Assembly: GCA_002786025.1 (NCBI GenBank)
Contig: NHNW01000001.1
Location: forward strand, 62,001 to 126,000
Length of the DNA: 64,000 bases
Direction: 5' to 3'
Source of the DNA: Zasmidium citrigriseum
Taxonomy: Eukaryota; Ascomycota; Dothideomycetes; Mycosphaerellales; Mycosphaerellaceae
Under the pieces are notes generated by a model, which made no database searches, was not told the DNA's origin, and saw only the letters and a program-made list of their open reading frames with translations. The translations under genes were made by a program, and so were the position numbers. This document shows positions 1 through 10,674 of this stretch, in pieces (within the stretch, counting starts at the first letter, position 1; each line of letters starts with the position of its first letter).

Positions 1-85
1 TTAGGCTAGGCCTTAGAGCCCTATAAATAATAAAAGCTTACTCTATCTATATATTCTTAGTTTCCTTCCTCGTCTTAACGTCGAT

Positions 86-245
86 ATCTCGTCTTAATCG
101 CCTATCTTAGTTAATTAGTATTAACTCCCTCTTAAAGTATAGCTTTAAGTATACCTCTAATTACTAGAATTCCTCTATAAAGCGGCGTATATATATCGTA
201 GAAGAATTACTTATATTTAGAATATATAGCTTACGTATACCGCGA
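86..245 (+). repeat. Inverted dispersed repeat, partner at 28150-28281
   Basis: The reverse complement of this stretch aligns by eye with 28150-28281 over about 130 bases. Shared blocks include taattaactaagata, tagtaattagaggtatactta and a palindrome with a tatatatacgccgctt centre. The two copies lie about 28 kb apart in opposite orientation and flank E1 and the hAT element. It is probably a small non-autonomous dispersed repeat; its exact ends were not determined. Confidence 0.55.
167..208. repeat. Micro-palindrome (TTCTACGAAGTA family)
   Basis: Arms gaattcctctataaag and cgtagaagaatt face each other across a short TA-rich centre. The pairing is imperfect, as expected if each arm was mutated independently. 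It lies inside the inverted dispersed repeat. Confidence 0.5.
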
Positions 246-302
246 ATCGACTAGGTAGTCGTACTCCTTATTCTTAACTTACGTATATATTTCTAAGTAC
301 TA

Positions 303-343
303 GAATTTTTCTACGAAGTAGCGTATATATATTATAGAAAAAT
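303..343. repeat. Micro-palindrome (TTCTACGAAGTA family)
   Basis: Left arm gaatttttctacgaagta pairs with right arm tattatagaaaaatta around a gcgtatata centre. Same architecture and size as the other copies in the spacers. Confidence 0.55.
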
Positions 344-420
344 TACTTAGCTTTAAAGCCCTTAAATTAAATCCTTATCCTATATATACTACGAGTCGAC
401 TAAGGGACGCTATCTTCCTC

Positions 421-581
421 TTTCTTAACCTCTAGCCTAGTAGTATACCTCTTCTTAACCTCTAGCCTAGTAGTATAATCCTTCTTCTTAACCTACTTCG
501 CTAGAACGGTAACGCTAAGTAGTAGTAAGGATTAGACGTCTAGTATAGCGATAGAAGGATTAGACGTCTAGTATAGCGATA
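421..581 (+). repeat. Two adjacent pairs of short direct duplications
   Basis: The phrase cttaacctctagcctagtag occurs twice about 30 bases apart (421-477). The phrase ggattagacgtctagtatag also occurs twice, about 28 bases apart (529-581). They look like slippage or local duplication; no coding role is visible. Confidence 0.6.
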
Positions 582-742
582 CGAGTATAAGACGTAGGCT
601 AGTCGAGTTATTATAAGTTACGCGTAGGAGTAGAAGATATTACGAGACGGATAAGACGAGATAGACTACGAGTTCTTCTATAATAATAGTATACTATACG
701 TACTAATAGGGATCCTTATAGCTTAGTAGTATATAGAGTATC

Positions 743-784
743 GAATTCTCCTACGAAGTAACGGCCTAGCTTCGTAGAAGAATT
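743..784. repeat. Micro-palindrome (TTCTACGAAGTA family)
   Basis: Arms gaattctcctacgaag and cttcgtagaagaatt enclose a taacggcctag centre. Thirteen or more arm positions pair, making this one of the clearest copies. Confidence 0.65.
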
Positions 785-1432
785 AGTAACCTTACTAAAG
801 AAACGGAACTTAGGTACCTCTTATATTAAGTATTTCTATTAGTAATAGTACTATTCGATATACCTTTTACGGGCCCTACTCCTTACGCCTACACGATTAG
901 TAACGTTAGAGAGATAACGTTAAGTACTAGTATTACCGTTAAGAGTCGTAGATATTATAATCGCGTCGTTCTAGCTCCTTAGGAAGGCCTAGCGCTCGTA
1001 GCTAGTTTTCCCGCTTAAGTCTCTAATATATTAGAAGTTATTTAGGAGTAGGCTAATAAGATATAGGCGTATAGAGGTTATAGATTAAAGATAGAGGATA
1101 TAGAGGTATAGAAGTCCTAGATACGTTAATAAAGTTATAGTAGGTAAATAAGCTACTAACGCGTATTAAAATATAAGTTACGTTATAGATAATAGATATA
1201 CGCTATATCTAGTATAACGTCTATAGTAACTTAGGAGATCTTAGCCTAAGGTACTAGGGTTACTTAGGGTAAATATATCTACTAGAGTTAGGGACTACGA
1301 GGTTAGTATACTATTAATATAGCTCGGAGGTAGCTCGCTATTTAAAAGAATAACTAATAGATCGATTTAAAAAATTACTATATAGTTAAGGAAGCTAGTA
1401 TAAGAAGTAGAGTATTTAGGGGGTAAGTCTTT

Positions 1433-1472
1433 AATTTTACTATAAAGTAGAATATATACTTTATAGAGAAAT
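1433..1472. repeat. Micro-palindrome (TTCTACGAAGTA family), TA-shifted
   Basis: Arms aattttactataaagta and tactttatagagaaat match the family with the central CG of each arm replaced by TA. Both arms carry the same change, so the stem is preserved. Confidence 0.5.
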
Positions 1473-1742
1473 AGTTAGCTAAGCTAGGTATTAAAGGACT
1501 TCTAAGGAAGGAACGTAAGGAGATAGGTTAGATAATACTAAAATTAGTAGTAATCGATAGTCTCGTAGATTTAGTTTAATATTAAGTAACTATAGTTAAG
1601 GACTAATAAAAAGGGGTAAGCTAGTTAAAGAAACGATTTAACGATAGCTATAGAAGATAGCTATACTCTAGCTACGAAGACGGCTCTAAAGGCTTAATAT
1701 AGCTACTATCTAGTAGTAGGGAGAGTTCTAATACTTAAGATT

Positions 1743-1915
1743 ACTCGAGATCTACTACTATCTAGCCTTAGGGGCGGCGAGATACTCGAGGTCTACTACT
1801 ATCTAGCCTTTAGGAGCGTTCTAATACTCGAGATCTACTACCGTCTAGCCTTCGAGAGCGTTCTAATACTCGAGATCTACTACTATCTAGCCTTAGGGGC
1901 GGCGAGATACTCGAG
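1743..1915 (+). repeat. Minisatellite, about 42-bp unit, four copies
   Basis: The unit starts actcgagatctactacta and continues tctagccttaggggcggc. Four to five copies follow head to tail with small length differences. No reading frame is evident. Confidence 0.7.
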
Positions 1916-2007
1916 AGTTAATATACTATAGTTACTTTATAAAGAGTAGCTACTAAGAGTCTAGCCTAGGAAATAATAACTATATATAATTCTCTATAGG
2001 TAAAGGT

Positions 2008-2148
2008 TATTACGATATAAGCCTAAGGTAGGCCTATACTATCGATAAGGGATTTATATATCCCTCTATTATACCTAGCTACCTCTTTCGTAGACGTCTA
2101 ATAATACGTCTTTACTACTAATACCTCTTCTTCTATCGCTCTATAATA
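2008..2148 (+). repeat. E1 5' LTR (141 bp)
   Basis: It begins tattacgatataagcc and ends ctctataata, which fits original TG...CA termini converted by RIP. It matches the copy at 8775-8915 with few differences, mainly C/T and G/A. The five bases before it, AAGGT, recur after the 3' LTR. Confidence 0.92.
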
Positions 2149-2440
2149 GTTTGTTAGACTAATATATCTACGACTCTAACTATAAACCTACGAGAGTAGT
2201 ATATTTATCTTATAGTATTAAAACTTACCGTTTATAGTATTTAAAGCGTTTGTAGCGTTTTTTATCTTAAGATAGCGATTAGCTATCGCCTACTCTATCT
2301 TAATAACTAATAGAGAGTTTAATAGCTACTCTACGTTTATCTTATCGTTAACTTAGTTTATTAAAGTTAGTAACTTAATAGCTTATACTATAGCCTTAGT
2401 CTTAGTAACTAACGCCCGAACAAATCGAGAAAATTAATCG
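2149..2440 (+). other. E1 5' leader
   Basis: This stretch lies between the 5' LTR and the first followable Gag frame. It starts gtttgttagac and shows no tRNA-complementary primer site that could be named. No gene is seen. Confidence 0.5.
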
Positions 2441-4461
2441 TTAACTTATAGCTAAGAAGCTCGAAATCGTAAAGAAGAAGTCTTAAGAAGCTCTATAAAC
2501 CTAGAAGTCCTTAGATACGCTTAGGCGCTACGCCGAACGTACTAATATCTAACACTCTAATATCGAGAACGTTAACGTCCTTACTATACCTCTAAAACCC
2601 TTCGAGCGCCTACTACCTCTTACGATTATTAAGTAGAGATAAGAGATAGAAGCTCGTAAGCGTCTAAAAGCTCGTAGGAAAGTACGTAAGTAAGAGTAGA
2701 TTAATTAAGCCGCCGCTACGATAGTAGCCTAAGATTTATAAACGTAGGAATAGACTTAAGAAGTCTCTAGCTAGTTCTCTCCTAACGACTAGCGGTTTAA
2801 GTACGAAGACACTATAATCGAAGACGAAGCTAAAGATAACTTAGACTAAGATAAGATTAACCTTAATATCTTCTTCTTATAACTACCTCGTACTATAGAT
2901 AGTACGACTATCGATAACTTTAAAGCTAACTAGTTTATAGCCCGAGACGAGTAAGTACTCCGTAATAACGTTAACTATTACCTATATACTTAGTTTAAGA
3001 GCCTAGCGTACTTATATCGTCGCTATTATATAGTAAAGGGAGACGTTATTAGATAGATAAAGAAAGTCGCTACCTAGTAGAAGAAGTACGCTAACCTTAA
3101 GAAGAAGTATAATTAGAGGATCGTATCTACTACTACTAACTCCGTCGAACGTAAGGTCTACGATAATCTTAAGACTCGAGCTAACTAACGTATTTAAGAA
3201 GCTAACGAAGCTACCGAAGATACTAATAATAATGTTAAGGACCTAGAGACTCGTATTGCTTTATTAGAATAAGACCTCTAGTAGGTAGATAATAACGCTA
3301 AATAGAAGGACTATAATATTAACGAATTGTAAGCTAAACTTACTAACTTCCTTACCTAGTACGGTATTAAACTAAACGGTAGAGACGACGGAGACGACGA
3401 CGAAGAGGACGACCTTATACTAGTTATACTAGCTTCGAAGAAGACTAGTACCTAACTACCTTTACGACCGAATATACTATCTTCCCCTATACCTACGAGT
3501 AGACGTCGTTACTCTACCTTCGAACCTACTACCTTAAATCCTTAACCTCCTCGAGCGAGCGTCGCTTCTACTAATACTACTACTACTTCTCGTTTCTATC
3601 GAGAGAAGAATACCCGCTAGCCTAACCTACCTATCTTTAAGGGTAATCGTAAGGAATATCTCTACTAGAAAGATAAGGCTAAGAGTAAAATCTATACCTC
3701 CTTCGATAAAGACGCTATATACGAGATCTTTAACTATATTCGTACCCGTACTAAAGGCGAGCTATAGTAAGTTATCGACCTTAATACTCGTTAATTAGAC
3801 TCCTAGTCCTTACTTAAGGATATATAGTAAGAACTTAATTCTCTATACGGACCTAAGGATAAGTAGTACTAGGCTAAGGCCAAATTATAAACTTACTTCT
3901 AGAAGAAAGACTAACCCTTCTCTAAATTTATTATTATATATCGTATACTTATACTTAAAGTAAAGGAGAAACTAAACACCTATAAGCTCTAGAACTACCT
4001 TAACGATAGGTATAAGAAGGCCTTAATCCTATACCGAACTAGATCTTTCTCCGACTTTATCGAAGAAGCCTATAACCGTAAAGACGCCTAGAAGACTATT
4101 AACGACTTTAGTTATTAGAGAGGCGCTACTACCGATACTAGCGCTAGCGCTAGACGAGGTAGTCGCGGCGGAGCCTATAGCGGCTAGGGAGGAGGCCGTA
4201 GAGGCTCTACTACTAGTAGCTCTCGCGAAGCTATTAAGTATATCTTACTACTAAAATATAAAGGTATCCCTAAAGTTACTAAAGAAATTAAGGATAAGCT
4301 AATCCGCGAGAACCGTTATTTTCGATATCGCGATATAGGCTATAGCGCTAATAGCGAGTACTATCTCCTTAACTCCGAAGCTAGAGGTCGATTTATATTC
4401 GGCCTAGTTTAGAAGGAAACTCCGATTAAAGAGTATAACCGTACTATAGAACTCTTCTAAA
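2441..4461 (+). pseudogene. gag: E1 gag remnant (capsid and nucleocapsid)
   Basis: Gag would form the cytoplasmic virus-like particle and bind element RNA. The frame is rich in Lys, Glu and Arg, and is broken by TAA/TAG from former Gln and Trp codons. Towards the C-terminus comes an Arg/Gly/Ser-rich stretch (about 4120-4215), then a CX2CX4HX4C zinc knuckle at 4317-4361. All three Cys and the His are now Tyr codons (tat or tac), exactly what RIP does to TGT/TGC and CAT/CAC. The spacing is unmistakable even though every ligand is lost. The start is approximate because no intact initiator context remains. Confidence 0.8.
4317..4361 (+). other. E1 zinc knuckle with all four ligands mutated to Tyr
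   Basis: The codons read Y-F-R-Y-R-D-I-G-Y-S-A-N-S-E-Y, with Tyr at positions 1, 4, 9 and 14 of the CCHC spacing. This is the nucleocapsid RNA-binding motif after complete CpA to TpA conversion. Confidence 0.85.
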
Positions 4462-4599
4462 TAAGCGCCGCTACGAACTAACTAGAAGAAGGTAACCCTA
4501 TTCGTATAATTACGAATAGAGAGTAGGGAAACGACTAGCCTTAGGTCTAAGACGCCTACCTAAGGTATAAGACGGAAGGAATACTAGAGGTATAGATAA

Positions 4600-7500
4600 G
4601 AAGGAAGAACTACTACTAAATACTACTACCGTTAGACTCGCTTATACGTCTATAATTATTAAACCTCGATACGGTAAACACCTCGTATACTTAGCGAAAG
4701 TATTAACGAACTAATTAATCCTTAGAGCCCGAACGCTTATTAATAGCGGTACTTCCTCTTAATTTATATACTCTAACTTTATCCGTACGTATAATATTAC
4801 TACCTTTAACCTATCGTAGCCTAAACGCCTTCGTCTAGCCGATAGTAGACGTATAAGCTTAACTAAAGCGGCTATAATTACTATTTCTATTAGCGGATAT
4901 ACCGACTAAGATATCTACTACGTTACTAACCTAGATTAATATAATCTTATTCTCGGAATCTCCTAGCTCGAGTACTACGACCCTTAGATCTCCTAGAAGA
5001 ATCGTACTATTAATTTTAACTCTCCCTAATACTATACTATATATAACTAGCGTAGTTTACTATATATAATCGCTATAGATACGACGGACAAAACCGTTCT
5101 ATACGATTACTAACTACTAGCCGCTAGTAAATTAGAAGATATCGCTATAGTTAGTATAGAAGCCTTCTACTACCTAGCTAAGAAATAAGACTATAAACTA
5201 TTCGTCCTATAGCCCGACGAGGACGAAGCTAATAAAGCCTAACTCGCCGAGATATCGCTCGTAGTTAGCGAGATATTCGTAGCTATATTACTAGAAGCCT
5301 ATAACGAGTTCCTCTCGGCTATATCCCCTAAGGATTACGATAAGTTTATAAACTCTAGTATAGCTATAGACCTAAAGACGAAGCTACTAGCTAAATATTA
5401 TAACTAGGCCTACGTGTTTAAATATAAGTTAGAATTCTAACTCCTACTATACGATTATTATACGGATTACGCTATTAACCTAAAGGAAGGAACTTAGCCG
5501 AAGTACTAGAAAGGATACCTAATAAACGCCGACTAACTAGCTATAGTAAAGAAGTATATCGATAAAGAGCTACCTAAGAGTACTATCGAGAAGTCTAACT
5601 TATCCTATACGTCCCTAGTCTTACTTGTTCGCAAACCTAGTAGAGGTCTACGGTTCTACGTAGACTACTATACTCTTAACGCTATTACCGTTAAGGACTA
5701 GTACCCTATTCCTTTAATTAGAGAGACTCTCGACTGCCTCTATAAAGCCTAATAGTTTACTAAACTAGATATTATAGCTGCTTTTAATAATATACGCCTT
5801 AGAAAGGGAGACGAGTAGATAATAGCCTTTATTATACGCTATAGGCTATACTAATACAAAGTCCTACTATTTAGCCTTTATAATAGATCTAGTATATTCT
5901 AACGATATATTAATACCGTCCTTCGCGAGTTCCTCGACGAGTTTATAATAGTCTATCTAGACGATATTCTAATCTATTCCTCTAGTAGCCTAGAAGAATA
6001 CTAGGAGTATATTAAGAAGGTTCTTTCTAAGTTAGTAGAAGCTAGACTACCTATCGACATCGATAAGAGCGAGTTTTATATAAAGCGAGTTAAGTACCTT
6101 AGCCTTATTATTACTACCGAGGGCATCGAAATAGACCCTATAAAGATAGATACGATTAAGTACTAGTAATAACCCTAAAACGTAAAAGACGTCCTAGCCT
6201 TCCTCGGATTTACTAGCTTCTACTAACGATTTATCTACGGCTTCTCTCGAATTACTAAACCCTTAACGGCTATAACGAAGAAGGACTACTTATAGTAGTA
6301 GATAGAGGAATATAAAGTAGCTTTTAAAACGCTTAAAGCGAAGTTTATAGAAGCGCCTATCCTCGCTTACTATATCCCTAGCGAGGAAACATAGGTAGAG
6401 ACTAATTTATTAGACTAGGTTTCTACTAGTATACTATCTTAAATACGCTAAGGCAAACTAGTACTAATCGCCTACTTCTCTAAGAAGATAACGCCTTAGG
6501 AAATTAACTACGATATCTATAATAAAGAGCTCTTAGCTATTATTAAATCCTTTAAGGAATAGGAACTAGAGCTAATAATAAATAAGGTAAAGGTCCTTAC
6601 TAACTATAAGAACCTTAAGTACTTTATAATAACTAAGAAACTTAATAGACGATAAGCTAGGTAGGCCGAGTTTCTTTTATAGTTTAACTTTAAGATTACG
6701 TACCGTCTAGGAAAGTAAGGAACTAAATCTAATAGCCTTACACGGCGGTTATAAGATCTCCCTTCGATAGTCGACGATCCTCGACTATAGTACTAGTATT
6801 AGATAATCCTAAAACCTAATAACCTTAACCTTTACGCTATTATAGCCTCTAATATTACCGATAAGGACACCGAGCTAGCTAAAGAGGGGGGTAAGACTCT
6901 AGCCGAAGTAGAAAATAATATATAATCGACTATTAACGAGCTCTTCGACTAAGCCTATAAATAACTAGAGATAGTAAGGCTTATCGAGCTCCTACGCCTA
7001 GACATTAATAAAGGATTATTAACGAGTAGCTTCTAGAAGAGATACAAAGTAGAGCCCTCTAACGCCTCGATTTAGGATAATAGACTAGTAATTAATAGCA
7101 AACTTTATATACTACCCTTTAAGAACCTACGTATACGGATAGTCTAACGCTTCTATAATTTACCTATAGTAGGCTATTAAGGCATTACACGAACTTTCGA
7201 ACTAATTTAGAGATAAGGACTATACTAGCCTAAGATATTAGTCGACGTCGCTAGGTATACTTATAATTACCGTATATATCGTCGAGTAGTAACTTTAAGG
7301 CTTTAAAAGTAAGGGACTCTTACGCTACTACTAACCCCTAATTAACTATAGTACTATATTACGGTTAACTTCGTCGTCGACCTACTACTCTCGAAATCTA
7401 AGCTCTACGGACGCTAGTTCCGCTATATCCTTACTATTACGGACGTCCTTACTAAATAAGTCCGCTTTATACTAATAGATAGCCTCGAGGTAGAGTATAT

Positions 7501-8500
7501 AGCCCTCCTTTTTATTTATTACGTATTTCCGCTATATAGACTACTAAGTATTATTACCTCCGACCGTAGTTCTTAATTTATAAGCGTACTATTCCGCCGC
7601 CTCTATATACTCCTTTAAATTAATTAAAACCTATCCTTAGCCTTTTACTCTAAGATAGATAGTTAGTCTAAGCGTACGAATTAGACCCTCGAGTAGTACC
7701 TACGCGTATATACCTTATATTAATAAGACGACTAGGTAGACTAGCTACTAGTAGCCGAGTTCGCCCTTAATAACTACGAGTTAGCTAGTACTAGTATAAC
7801 GCCTTTCTTCGCTAACTATAGATAGTATCCTCGAATAGACCTCCGAACTAATATCCCTTATCCTTAAGTACCTAACTAATAGCTACCTAAGATCTAGCGA
7901 GCTAATAATATAGTCGCTAATATAAAAGGTATCCTCGAGGAACTAACTATATAGTACTATCTTACTAAGTAGTAGTATACTAACTAAGCTAATAAGCGCT
8001 AATCGCCTACTACCGTATACTAACTAGGCGACCTTATCTAGCTAGATACTCGTAATATCTAAACTACTTAAGCCTCGAAGAAACTCGATTATAAGTTCCT
8101 TAGCCCCTTTAAGATTATATTATCTATTAGCCGCTACTCCTACCGACTCGACCTACTACTAGGTATACGCTAATATAGTATTATCTATATATCCTTACTA
8201 CGTAAGTATACTAATCTATAGCTACTTAAAGGATAACGAGCTCCTATACTACCTCCGGTTATTATTATAAGAGAAGATAACGAGAATAAAGAATAGGAAG
8301 TCGAATAAGTCCTTAACTTAAGGAAGAAGAGGAATAAGATATACTACATAGTCTAATAGAAAGATAGATCTAAGAGTAAAGAGCTATAGACGGACTTTAT
8401 TCCTAGATATAAGGAACTAGTTATAGAGTTTTATTACTAATACCCGTATAAACCTAGGCTACGCGCTACTAATAATCTATAACCTATCTAATAGTTTAGA
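4600..8500 (+). pseudogene. pol: E1 pol remnant (PR-RT-RH-IN-chromodomain)
   Basis: Pol copied the element RNA and inserted the cDNA. Protease: 4727-4768 reads A-R-T-L-I-N-S-G-T-S-S, where the catalytic Asp has become Asn. Reverse transcriptase: L-R-F-Y-V-D-Y near 5650 and an intact Y-L-D-D-I-L-I-Y-S motif with YLDD at 5954-5965. RNase [13 protein letters not shown] near 6515. Integrase core: I-T-D-V-L-T-K near 7437 and T-S-D-R near 7558, followed by a K-I-D-S-*-S-K-R-T-N region near 7655. Chromodomain-like tail: aromatic/Lys-rich block at about 8290-8470. Stops are of the TAA/TAG type. Start and end are approximate. Confidence 0.88.
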
Positions 8501-8760
8501 CTATTAGTAATTTAAAAAGGCTATATAATACCTCCGCGTTATACGAGCGAAGGTTCTACTAGTACTAGTACTTACGATAATTAAGGAGACGCTTTAATAT
8601 CCCTAGTAGATAAGATAGACTCTACTATTTTAACTCTTACTTATTCTTACGCCCGTCGGTTAGATACTAGCGCTATCGGCGATAGACCGATTAATAGAGC
8701 TCTATACGAGATAGATATAGATATAGATATAGACGATACGCTTATCGGAGCTCGCTCTCT

Positions 8761-8774
8761 AGAGGGGGGAGTAC
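8761..8774 (+). promoter_or_regulatory. E1 polypurine tract
   Basis: The purine run agagggggga lies immediately before the 3' LTR, the expected position for plus-strand priming. Confidence 0.8.
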
Positions 8775-8915
8775 TATTATAATATAAGCCTAAGGTAGGC
8801 CTACGCTATCGATAAGGGATTTATATATCCCTCTATTATACCTAGCTACCTCTTTCGTAGACGTCTAATAATACGTCTTTACTACTAATACCTCTTCTTC
8901 TATCGCTCTATAATA
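8775..8915 (+). repeat. E1 3' LTR (141 bp)
   Basis: Same length and nearly the same sequence as 2008-2148, starting tattataatataagcc. It is followed directly by AAGGT, completing the target site duplication. Confidence 0.92.
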
Positions 8916-9052
8916 AAGGTATAGTATATTCGTATTATATATATATATATATATAGCTCGCCTAGTATAAGACGCTAACCGCTAGGTATAGAGACTAGCT
9001 AGCGGCTAGCTCTAAAATTAAGAAATAAGTATAACTTTAAATATTATTAAAT

Positions 9053-9107
9053 TAATACCTATACCTATATCTATACCTATACTTATACTTATACCTATAC
9101 CTATATT
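9053..9107 (+). repeat. Hexanucleotide microsatellite (TATACC-like)
   Basis: Degenerate tandem units of ctatac/tatacc with ctatat and ttatac variants. The variants are what RIP of a CA-containing hexamer would give. Confidence 0.7.
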
Positions 9108-9179
9108 AGTCTATATACTACTAGCCTACCTATTATATTATATTAGTATTCTCGGTATTAAACGCCTACTTCTACCTCG

Positions 9180-9740
9180 TAATTATTACCTCCCGCCGCT
9201 TTACTAGAGTACGCGGACTAACTACTATAGCTAGTAGCTATCTATACGCCTCTAAAGGAAATATAAAGTAGTAGTTTAGTCCCTTCTAGTACTACCCCTC
9301 TCTAGGTAGATCCGTCTTAGTATAGTTATCTAGAATTAGTAGAGATAAGTAACGCCTAGTTAGCGTAAAACGGTTCGTAGAGTCTAGTAGGTAGTAGTAC
9401 TCGAGGTTAATATCCTTAGTACTAGCGACTTTAACGAATTAATAGTAGATAGTAACCTCGCGGATAACGTTATAGACGTTAGGGATACGATCCTTAGTAT
9501 ACTCGAGCTATATTATATTAGTATCCGCTAAAGTAAACTAATAGATAGAATAACTAACCTAGCGCTACTAATACTTATAGTATACGTTATCCTTATACTA
9601 GAGTCTTAGCGTCTTAGGCTTAGTCGAGAATAAGCTCTATTTCTTCGAAGAGCTAAGTAGAGTATTTAAGAACTTAATATTAGGCGAGAGTAACTTATAG
9701 TCGGCTATTATCTACTATACGTTAGTATAGTAGCTAGTAT
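9180..9740 (-). pseudogene. Unrecognised degenerate reading frame
   Basis: On the minus strand one frame can be followed for about 180 codons with only TAA/TAG interruptions. It contains the phrases T-K-D-R-I-P-N-V-Y-N-V-I-R-E-V and K-V-A-S-T-K-D-I-N-L-E-Y. Composition is protein-like, but I do not recognise a family and no element ends bracket it. It could be a captured host gene fragment or part of an older transposon. Confidence 0.35.
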
Positions 9741-10146
9741 AGTAGCGATTAGATATACTACTTTAAGGAGCGAGTTAGTATAGAGGTATAATTTAAAGTA
9801 TAATTAAAGGGCTATATATTTAAAGGAGGTAGTTATTACTATTATCGTTAGTATTATAGGGAAGAAGAGGAAAAGGTTAAGAGCCTATATATATAGCTAG
9901 CTCCTACCTCTATATATACCCGAATTAATACCTATTATACGTAATTAGAAGGTTACTAGTACTAAGGGTACTCGTAATACCTATTATAGGTCTAGGCTAC
10001 TATTAAGGCGGCGTCCTTATAAAAGCTAAGCTATATATAATACTCGAGTATAGTATTACTACTATTAGAATACTAGTAGCTATACGAATCGATCTAAGAT
10101 ATACTATCTATTAAGAGATTTTAATAGCTCGAAGTAAGAAGGAGTA

Positions 10147-10192
10147 TTAAATTTATCTACGAAGCGATAGCCTAGCTTTATAGAAGAACTTA
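10147..10192. repeat. Micro-palindrome (TTCTACGAAGTA family)
   Basis: Arms ttaaatttatctacgaag and ctttatagaagaacttaa around a cgatagcctag centre; the pairing extends to the flanking ttaa. Confidence 0.55.
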
Positions 10193-10329
10193 ATCCTCTT
10201 CCTTACTTCTCTAACTCTATATTCGTTAGAGGGTACTATACTAATCTCTAATACGTAACTCTAACGAGTAATACTACTAGCTAAGAGCGAACGATAATCG
10301 TAAATAAAGCCTAAATAATACCTAGGAGT

Positions 10330-10391
10330 ATAATACTCGAATTTCTCTACGAAGGTATCTCTACTACTTCGTAGAAGAACTCGAGTATTAT
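10330..10391. repeat. Extended micro-palindrome (62 bp)
   Basis: The core arms tttctctacgaag and cttcgtagaagaa sit inside further paired arms ataatactcga and tcgagtattat. The structure is therefore longer than the usual 40-bp copy. Confidence 0.65.
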
Positions 10392-10575
10392 AAGGTTAGG
10401 TAAAGTACTATAGAATAGGTCGAAGAGAATAAGATAAGATAGTAATTATATTTCGAGAAGTATATATATAATATATCTAGTTCGGTTATTACTACTTCTT
10501 TATTAACCTTATCTCGCGATAAGATACTAGTACTTACTATACTCGCTATAACTTCTTCCCTTTCTATTACCCCTA

Positions 10576-10674
10576 CTACTTACCCTCTTACTACTTACCC
10601 TCTTACTACCTACTCTCTTACTACCCGCCTTTCTACTAACTACCCTCCTACTAAATACTATACTACTAAATACC
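10576..10674 (+). repeat. Minisatellite, exact 15-bp period, six to seven copies
   Basis: Unit ctacttaccctctta repeated in register with substitutions such as ctacctactctctta. The 15-bp period is a multiple of three but no convincing frame surrounds it. Confidence 0.75.

Larger units (their letters stand above)
1..2007. other. RIP-saturated spacer left of E1
   Basis: No gene can be supported. CA and TG are almost absent and TA is in excess, so any former reading frame is dense in TAA and TAG. The stretch holds four short palindromes of the TTCTACGAAGTA family, a pair of short direct duplications and a 42-bp tandem array. Part of it is an inverted copy of sequence near 28.2 kb. It is the original left flank of retrotransposon E1, because the 5-bp target duplication joins it to the sequence after 8915. 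Confidence 0.7.
2008..8915 (+). mobile_element. E1: full-length Ty3/gypsy LTR retrotransposon, RIP-inactivated
   Basis: This is a complete 6,908-bp LTR retrotransposon. It has two 141-bp LTRs, flanked by the perfect target duplication AAGGT (2003-2007 and 8916-8920). The order on + is Gag with a zinc knuckle, aspartic protease, reverse transcriptase, RNase H, integrase and a chromodomain-like tail, then a polypurine tract. Integrase after RNase H places it in Ty3/gypsy (Metaviridae), and the tail suggests the chromovirus branch. CA/TG are nearly gone, stops litter every frame, and catalytic and zinc-binding residues are mutated, so it is dead. No clear tRNA-type primer binding site is recognisable after the 5' LTR. 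Confidence 0.93.
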
